Part shown: positions 57,211 to 64,000 of the stretch, in pieces
Layout of the letters: each line of letters opens with the position of its first letter
Position numbering within the stretch: position 1 is the stretch's first letter
Assembly: GCA_001600415.1 (NCBI GenBank)
Contig: BCJX01000014.1
Span: forward strand, 705,914 to 769,913
DNA length: 64,000 bases
Reading direction: 5' to 3'
Source: Pascua guehoae
Taxonomy: Eukaryota; Basidiomycota; Tremellomycetes; Trichosporonales; Trichosporonaceae
Program-made: the position numbers and the translations under genes
Notes under the pieces: generated by a model
Told to the model about the DNA's origin: nothing
Database searches by the model: none
What the model saw: the letters and a program-made list of their open reading frames with translations, nothing else

Positions 57211-60200
57211 TGTGGCCTCTTGGTTGGTGGTGGTGGTTGTGGTAGTCTGGTTGAGAGGAGATGAACAAGAGGGTGGTGACGGGGGAGGAGCTGGACGAGA
57301 CGACGGAGCAGTAGCAGCTTCAGGGCAAGAGGCCCCGATTCCCTCCTGGGCAGTGGAGGTGCGCCGATCCGCCTGCTCAGCCTCGAGGTGGCTGAAGGTG
57401 ACCGTGGTGAAGTGGGTGGCAATACCGCCACCACAGCAAGCTCGAGTTTAGTGTTGGAGTGGGTGGGAGGTTCTGGTGCAATGGCGCGGTCCGGATGCAA
57501 GTTGACGAAGCCACAACGTATTGTCAAGAGGTAGGATGGCGCGCTGTCAGCGCCTCACCTCTCCGACAGGTCGGACGTTGCCACTTGCCCTCGGACAGCC
57601 ACTCACTAGCACACACACACCACTGTGGACCAAGTTCAACTGGTGTTTGCTTGTCTTGGGATAGCCAGTATCGCTATGGGTGTTAGAAGAACTGTGAGGA
57701 AGAGAACATAAACCATGTGAGGGTACAATACACACCTCGTGACCACCAGTGACCACTGCTGCCCGAGGCGCACTGGCGTGTCAAGAGTGTGCAGAGAGTA
57801 TGCAAGAGTACCGAGCGGATCGTCGCCGGGAACAACGTCGTCACAGTGTTCCAATGCACAAGTGGCAACCGAGACAATAGCTGCACGCTGCGCGAGAGGA
57901 TGGCGGATGACGGGTGTGAGGGGGGGGGGGGGGGATAGGTTTGGGAATGGTCGATGCGCCGGTGGGGGGCGGCGAGCTATGGGCGATGGGCGGCAAAGAC
58001 TGCGAGTGCGACGAGCACAGGCGCAATACCGTTCCGGGTAGACAACGTGCCCAATGCAAACAGATTGGTCGCAAAGGGAGGGAGCGGCGTCGGGGGGCGG
58101 GGGGATGACGGCGCGGACAGATGGGTGGCTGGAGGGCACAGTGACTGCGAGAGTGGCGAAGGGGCAGAGACGGGGGGGGGAGGCTGGAAACGAGTGTGGA
58201 GTGACAGATATACAGACAGACAACAGACGGAGGATCGCGACGTGCAGGTGAGGGTGGGTGGGGGGGGGCGCGTCGGTCGGGCCGGGGGTAGTCAGCGTGC
58301 AGCCGGCCAACTTGGAGTGAAAAAGGCGGTCAGGACGGTGCCGATAGTGCCGACAGTGGCGGTGGTGGCAGACAAAGAGAGGAACAAGGGTGGGTGGCAC
58401 AGCAACGAGCGCTTGGTGGGGAGCGGGTGCGGGCTAGCGGGGTGCAAGAGGAGAGGAGAGGAGAGGAGAGGGAGGAATGGAGGAGGAGTGGGAGACGGGG
58501 GCAGTGGGTGGCAATGGCGAGGCGTAACCGGCAAGCAAGCAATGACGTTTACGCCAGTCTGTCTTTTGGTTTATGGAGAAGGCCCAAGCGCAACACGAGG
58601 CAAGTGCCATAAATGGTGGGGTATATCATCAACCTCGGAGTGCGCAGCGGGAACACCTTGGGCATGCGGTGCTGGCGGTGGGGAGTGGAAACGGGGATGA
58701 GTACCACGGGCATTACTTACCAGTCGAGTACAACCGAAGAGTGTCTGTTGCGGCGAGAAAAGAGATCAAGAGATCAGAGACGCAGGGTAACAAAAGGGCT
58801 GGGGCCGTTGCCGCCGGCGGTGTCGAGTTGAGTGCTTGTCCACTGCGTTTCATGGCATGTATTAAGCTTCATCCTATCCATTGCCAAACGCGACAGCGCG
58901 TGTCCACAGCCACAGTCTGACACATAGTGTGGTGCACAGTGGGGGACGCTCAGATGAGTAACACACCAGCCACTCCGTCAGTGGCAGAGCTTGCAGGCCC
59001 TCTTGACCTTGGTCCTCGTCGTCGCTGTTGGCTTTCGGCCCTCCTCCTCGGCCCTCGGTTACTAATGCCCTGTCCTGACTGGACTCGACAATACCCTGAC
59101 ACTCTTACCTGCTCTTCCGCCCTGTCTTTCTGAATCCTTGGATCCGGCTTTTGGACCCTCACTGCCTCGTGTACAGGTCCCTTGCATGTCTTGGGTATAT
59201 CATGGGTATCTTGCGTGTACGCATGTCTTGCATGCTTGTGAGAGAGAAAAAAAGACCGTGCGGTGGCGCAGCGGCGTCGAGTGCAGGGGGATGGTGGCGC
59301 GGACTGCCTCCATGCCACCCAGCCACCACGCCCGGACATGCGCACGCGTGCTCTTTCATTTACAGTGGGCTAGGTGGGCTACAGCTCACAGCTCGACAGG
59401 CGTGGCAGCGGCGCGACGATGCGACATCACAGTGGCGTCCATGATGCAGGCCAGAAACAGGGGCATGATCGTGGTACGATGGCGTCCAACATCGTCTCCC
59501 CTCCTTTCCCCCTCTCTGCCCCCCGTCCCCCCTCTTATCCCTCTCCCTCTCGCCCCTGCGGGCCCCTGGAGATGTAGATCTCTTGATCTCTTGCATACCC
59601 TGTCCCACGTCTCACAAGAAATGGCCCGACATGCAACAAGCCCATCGGTGCCTTAACAAGCCATACATGACCTCTCAGCAGACCCAACATGCAGCTGAAT
59701 AACAGTTTCTACCAACAAGCCCACGTTACTTTTCGAATAAGGCGCGGCCCATATCAGTGTCCAATTGTCCGGTGCCACCCGGGGGCCGAGGATAACGAGA
59801 GTGCTCACATGAGCACCGAGGTGCGAGGCGGCAAGTTGACGGCGGGTCATGTCGGAAAATGTCGCGCTTGGCGGAATACTGAACGGAACAAGTGGATGTG
59901 GTTGTTCAGATACGGTAGAGCGGCTAGAGCCGTGAGCAAGCTTAGCAAGCTTGCTTGTGGCTCTACTGTTCCAGCTACATTGTACGGAGGCGTGGGTGGG
60001 TGGCAAGGTGGCAAAATGTGGCAAAATGTGCCACAGAGAGTTTCAGATGGTGAGCAGAGTCGCGTCACATTTGGTAACGGGAGAGAGAGATTGCTGGTGC
60101 AAAGATCAGCTAGTGCGAGTGCATTTCGAGATGCCAGTGTTGGCATTGTTGCGGATGCTGCGGATATGAATGTGCCGATGTTGACGGAGAGGACAGGGAC

Positions 60201-62075
60201 TGGGGTCCAACTGGGGTCCAGCTGGGGTCCAGGCGCCGCCGGGACGCTCAGACCTCTGGTGAGCAGCATGGCAGACATGGCAGCATGGCAGGATGTACAG
60301 GGTTGAGGAATAGAGCGATGCATATGGTAATCATGGCCATTGTGTCATCTGACACAGCTCGTGTGGCCTGCGCCAGCAAAACACACAGCATGCGGCATGC
60401 AACGAGGAGGCATGGGCACGCTGTCCATGTTGTACACACTGTACACGCCACCCGCGCGTCCCCCTTGGGCCCTTGGGGCCCATGGGGCCCGTGGGGATTG
60501 ATACGGACATGGCATGGGGCGTCGGCTGCGGCGCGTGGTATGCAGACGCGAGTGATCAAGTGACGCCCCGAGGCATGGGGACAAACAGGGCAACAAGAAA
60601 CAGGTACATGCAAGGCCGTCGGGCGCTGCAGTCGTCCAAAGCTGGTAGTCACATTGTGTGAGGCGCTCGCGCTGGGGGGCTATGCATAGAAGAAAAAAAC
60701 AAAGAAAAAAACAAACAAAACAAGGTGCGGGGATACGGACCGCCTCAGTCGCCGGTGCGGGCCGGCAGCCGCGTGTGCAGCAGCCATAGGTGGGACGATG
60801 GCTGGGCAGGCGCCGATGAGCGGCAATCACGCGTGGCTTGACAATGGGCATATCGGCAATCGCTTGTCGGACGTATGCGGACGTGCTCGAGAGGGCCGAA
60901 AGTTGCGGATCAGGTGCTCGACGGCGGCGCAGTGGCGCGGCGGTGCGGCAGTGCGGCGGCGGTGTGGCGGCACCAGCGCCAGCAAGGCACGGAGGCGATG
61001 ACATTGCGAGGAGGATCGTGGCGGGTGGCTGGCTGCCATGGCTGGGCGAGGTACAGAGGCTCGTGCACGATGCCACCGCGGCGGTGCGCCAGGGTGGGCG
61101 GTGACATTGCCCCTCGGCGCACATCCGATCGCGATGAAACATGCGCCATGGGCCCTAGGGAAGCCTTTGGACATCGTCTTGGGACGTGCGGGCCAGGCCG
61201 TTAGGGGGGGACATTAGTCATAGCAGCACTCTGACGGCGTCGCGGAGCAATAGGCGACAGGTGCTGGGACTGTTATTCCTTGCTAGGATCCATGGCTTTC
61301 TCCATGTTCCAGTGGTCCAGTGGCCAATGGGGAGCATGGGTAATGGGCACTAGTGCGGGGCAGAAACACTCCACAGCGTCTGGAACATGGAACAGGGCAT
61401 GACAAGAGGCCCCACTCGCACCTCGACTGTGGGGTATGGGGCCGCCTGAAGTCGGACACCAACCGCGGAACTGGATCTCCACCGGATGTTTGCAAGCTGG
61501 CCAGCTGGCAACGAGGAGGCCGAGAGAGGCATGTGCAGCACTAGCTGCACGGCGCGGATCATGGAGCTGCCAGCGTGCAAGTGTGCGAGTGTGCGAGTGT
61601 GCGAATGGACACATCGGGCGCGGGCTCATGTGTGCTCGTGCATCGCTGGCTCGCTAGCTCCGTGATCGCTTGGCATTGCCCGCCTTGGCTGTTCTGACTG
61701 GCTGCATGCCCGCTCCTTATCTCTGTACATGTCACACATGTGTATGCGAAGGCTTGGACGCGTGTGTCCGAGGGGGAAATGGATCATTCCAGACGTCCAA
61801 AGAAATTAAGAAAATAAGATGACCGAGGATCACGGATGGGCCGTGACCGAGGCAAGGCACAATTTACACCTTTGCCAGACCCACTCGTTGCATGTTTCAG
61901 GCGTGGACCAACTGTGCACCTGTGGCCTGCTCTGTATATCACGGCTGCGTTACCAACTAGTGTATGTGCTGTGCGCGCCATGAATGCGCCACTTTGCGCT
62001 TTCAGGCATTTTAGGGAGCTCACGTACGTTACAAGTCACGAGATGTCCACTGGTTCGAGGCGCGAGTTTGCCTGA
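57211..62075. other. Long region with no defensible gene (4.9 kb)
   Basis: Promoter of the HSF-type gene and beyond. One open minus-strand stretch at about 57730-57900 (AAIVSVATCALEHCDDVVP...) is exon-like but unsupported. Low-complexity pieces: G15 at 57920-57934, GAGAG repeats near 58450, three GGGGTCCA copies near 60200, GTGTGCGA repeats near 61580. No RNA gene recognised. Confidence 0.5.
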
Positions 62076-62593
62076 ATGGGTTGGACGATCACCGTGGCTG
62101 CGACGAGTGTGGCCGCCCTCGCGCTGGCCGCGGGGGTTTGCTACGCACTGTGTGCCGCGGGACAATGCGGGGCGCGGCGCTGTGGCATGTGGAGGACGGG
62201 ACACGGGGAAAGCGGGGCACCGACAGTGTCTGGGTGTGTCCGCACGTCGTGGGGCGAGGGGGGGGGGGGGGGGGGGGGCTTATCTAGACTGTGGAGATTA
62301 CCAGCTACCGAGGTAGAATGAGACTGGGGCGCAGGTGGAAGCGAGCTTGGACCCCGCCGTCTGGACCGGCTGGTCGGATTGATCGCTCGAGGCAAGTCGC
62401 CGATGGGCAAGCATGCACAGTCCGATTCGGAGTAGCAAATCGGATGATTTCGGGCCCAAGGGGGTTGGGGGGCGATGATGTGCGTGCAGTGCGTGCAGAG
62501 CTTGAGCGGCACCCACGCACGGTTCTCTCTCGGACATGGCGTATGGGAGGCGTTGGTAAACGGCTAAAAGTGGAAACAACAAAACGGGAATAG
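62076..62593 (+). CDS. Possible two-exon small membrane protein
   Basis: Exon 62076-62233 and exon 62305-62593 join in phase (TCTGG then CTACCG) to give 148 aa. The N-terminus MGWTITVAATSVAALALAAG is a clear hydrophobic segment; the rest is Arg/Gly-rich without known domains. The proposed 71-nt intron has GTGTGT and ACCAG ends and carries a G21 run about 24 nt after the donor, the same layout as other poly-G introns here. No homologue recognised; codon bias is weak. Could be spurious. Confidence 0.28.
62258..62278. repeat. Poly-G tract (21 nt)
   Basis: Twenty-one uninterrupted G, within the proposed intron of the small membrane protein. Confidence 0.9.
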
Positions 62594-64000
62594 TGCCCTG
62601 CGATTGCGGACACGGACTTGTTCTCGGGCGAACGGCGCCACAACAGAGTGACAAATCCTAAAACGCAGAGAGACGCCGAAAGAGGGAAGACTGAAAGCGG
62701 GAGAGATGGAGCGCACAGAGGCGGGTAGCAGGGACGTGCACGCAGACGACGAGATGGCGAGCAGCTTGGGGATCACCATCTGATCCGTTCTGGCCGCCTA
62801 CCTAGCCCAAGCACATGATCCTCGACACTTATCGCAAGCAGGGTACAGCAGAAAAAATAAAAGCACAAGCACGACCGCGCCCACGGCCCAACCTTGGGGG
62901 GACGCACATGTATCACCGGGGTGACCATGTGTAGCGGACGATCATGGGCGGAGAATGGGTCGGCGAATGGGCACTGCTTTCTTTGCAAAGTCTCGGAAAC
63001 TAACGTGGCTCTCTCAAACGACCCTCTTGTGCTTGCCGCCCATCCTCTTGCGGAGTCACGCATAGCGACGATCGAGTTTGTCAGATCAAGCATGTTCCGG
63101 CCTATACTATTCGTCGAACACCAGTCTTGCCGTGCATGGCTCCTCGGTGGCCACGCGGCCAGGCGGTGCAGCTGTGTTCAATCGGTCCGGGCACTCTCCA
63201 CCCTTCGGTTGTATTCCAAGCTCAGGCAAAACCCAATCCGACCTTTTCCGTGGCCACCGGCTAGCTGGCCGGATTCCACCTCGTGAGTGACGCCGAGTTG
63301 AGTCGCGTGCTCTCGAACGGCACGGTATCTTGATGGTATCGCGCGTCCCCGCGAAATGCGAAATGCGGTTACCGGGGGGCGTAACGCGTGAACGCCAGTG
63401 TCAGAATGGCGCTGTCTGGTGCCTCTGCGCCACGGGCGGTCAAGTGTCGGCTGTGACGGTGGCGAGGTTTAGGTTGCCGGCGGCTGTGCACGAGATCCTG
63501 CTCGGGCCCGGTAACCCGATGTCAGAGCAACCACCTCCACTTCAATAAGGAGCACTCGGAGTCGGCATATTATTCTGCCGTACATTGGTGGCGTGCCTGT
63601 TCGATTGCTCAAGAACAATGGGTGTGAGTCACACGACGTTGACGGGGGAAACTGGGGGAAGAATGCAACAATCAATTTGGGCAACGTATGGAGGGAGGCC
63701 CGTACGCCCAAGCCACGTGAATTCCTCGTGCTCTGCCAACCGTCTCTTGAGAGAAGACGAGGGCTCCAAACAAACTGGGCTGGCATCCACCACCTGCTGG
63801 AGCAAAACAACAGCACACAACGCTGGCATACGAGGTTGCTCTTGAAGGTGACGGAAACATCTCCATTCCCCGCCTCCACATACTGCAGCTCGGTGTCATT
63901 ATTACGCAACACAAGGGGACGCTGCGTCCAATTTGCTAATCCTGCTTCTGCGTATGCTTCTGCTTCTACGAAACCAAAGGGGACAAGTGCTTCCCTTTGG
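62594..64000. other. Terminal 1.4 kb, nothing recognised
   Basis: Short open frames only, without codon bias or motifs. May be the upstream region of a gene beyond the window. Confidence 0.45.

Noticed and set aside
57636..58400. Minus-strand open frame of 254 codons
   Set aside because: Mostly Pro/His/Ser low complexity across a poly-G run; only ~50 codons look exon-like, too little for a gene call.
60345..61142. Minus-strand open frame of 265 codons
   Set aside because: Cys/Pro/Arg-rich, no codon bias, no domain, interrupted by low-complexity stretches; open by GC content.

Overview
The window looks like a chromosome segment of a GC-rich basidiomycete yeast, most likely a tremellomycete of the Trichosporonales type. 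The evidence is many short introns (36-60 nt) with GTGAGT/GTACGT donors and CTGAC/CTAAC branch sites just before the AG, strongly C/G-biased third codon positions, pyrimidine-rich upstream regions, monocistronic genes on both strands, and clearly fungal core genes (ARP4, SMD3, TFIIS, TRR1, NAS6, a GH72 glucanosyltransferase). The order-level placement is an inference from gene content, not from a search.

Layout. 0.1-1.7 kb: a membrane-anchored paraoxonase/arylesterase-like enzyme. 2.4-12.2 kb: four intronless minus-strand members of one lineage-specific, F-box-like/leucine-rich family of unknown function. 15-16.4 kb: an intronless enterochelin-esterase (Fes)-like gene of bacterial appearance. 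17.3-18.8 kb: NAS6/gankyrin in six exons. 19.4-20.6 kb: an intronless serpin, a family rare in fungi. 22.5-29.4 kb: two cell-wall glucan enzymes side by side, a GPI-anchored GH72 glucanosyltransferase with an X8 module and a membrane-anchored GH5 exo-1,3-glucanase. 29.8-33.9 kb: a head-to-head pair, a PAP2 lipid phosphatase and TFIIS, both lacking recognisable N-terminal exons around a poly-G tract. 34.8-36.9 kb: thioredoxin reductase. 38.3-43.6 kb: two convergent paralogues of an ankyrin-repeat/amphipathic-helix/transmembrane family. 44.6-46.8 kb: a TPR protein. 47.2-48.9 kb: ARP4. 49.4-51.4 kb: a WRN-type DEDDy exonuclease with a C-terminal HTH module. 52.8-54.0 kb: SMD3. 54.8-57.2 kb: an HSF-type transcription factor with a 6-nt microexon. 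57.2-64 kb: almost no recognisable gene.

Three things run through the window. (1) Long poly-G/poly-C runs, and an N gap bordered by poly-C, sit inside introns of several genes, G just after donors and C just before acceptors in the sense strand. (2) Genes with bacterial affinity (Fes-like esterase, serpin) are intronless while neighbouring core genes carry many introns, including microexons of 6, 7, 11 and 18 nt. (3) A dispersed palindromic element (about 80 bp, plus one 199-bp copy), bounded by CAGG...CCTG and containing inverted AAAGTC-GAGACTG arms, occurs at least four times between genes.

No rRNA, convincing tRNA, CRISPR array or complete transposon was found. All exon structures were built by hand from splice consensus, reading phase and family conservation; transcripts would be needed to confirm them.
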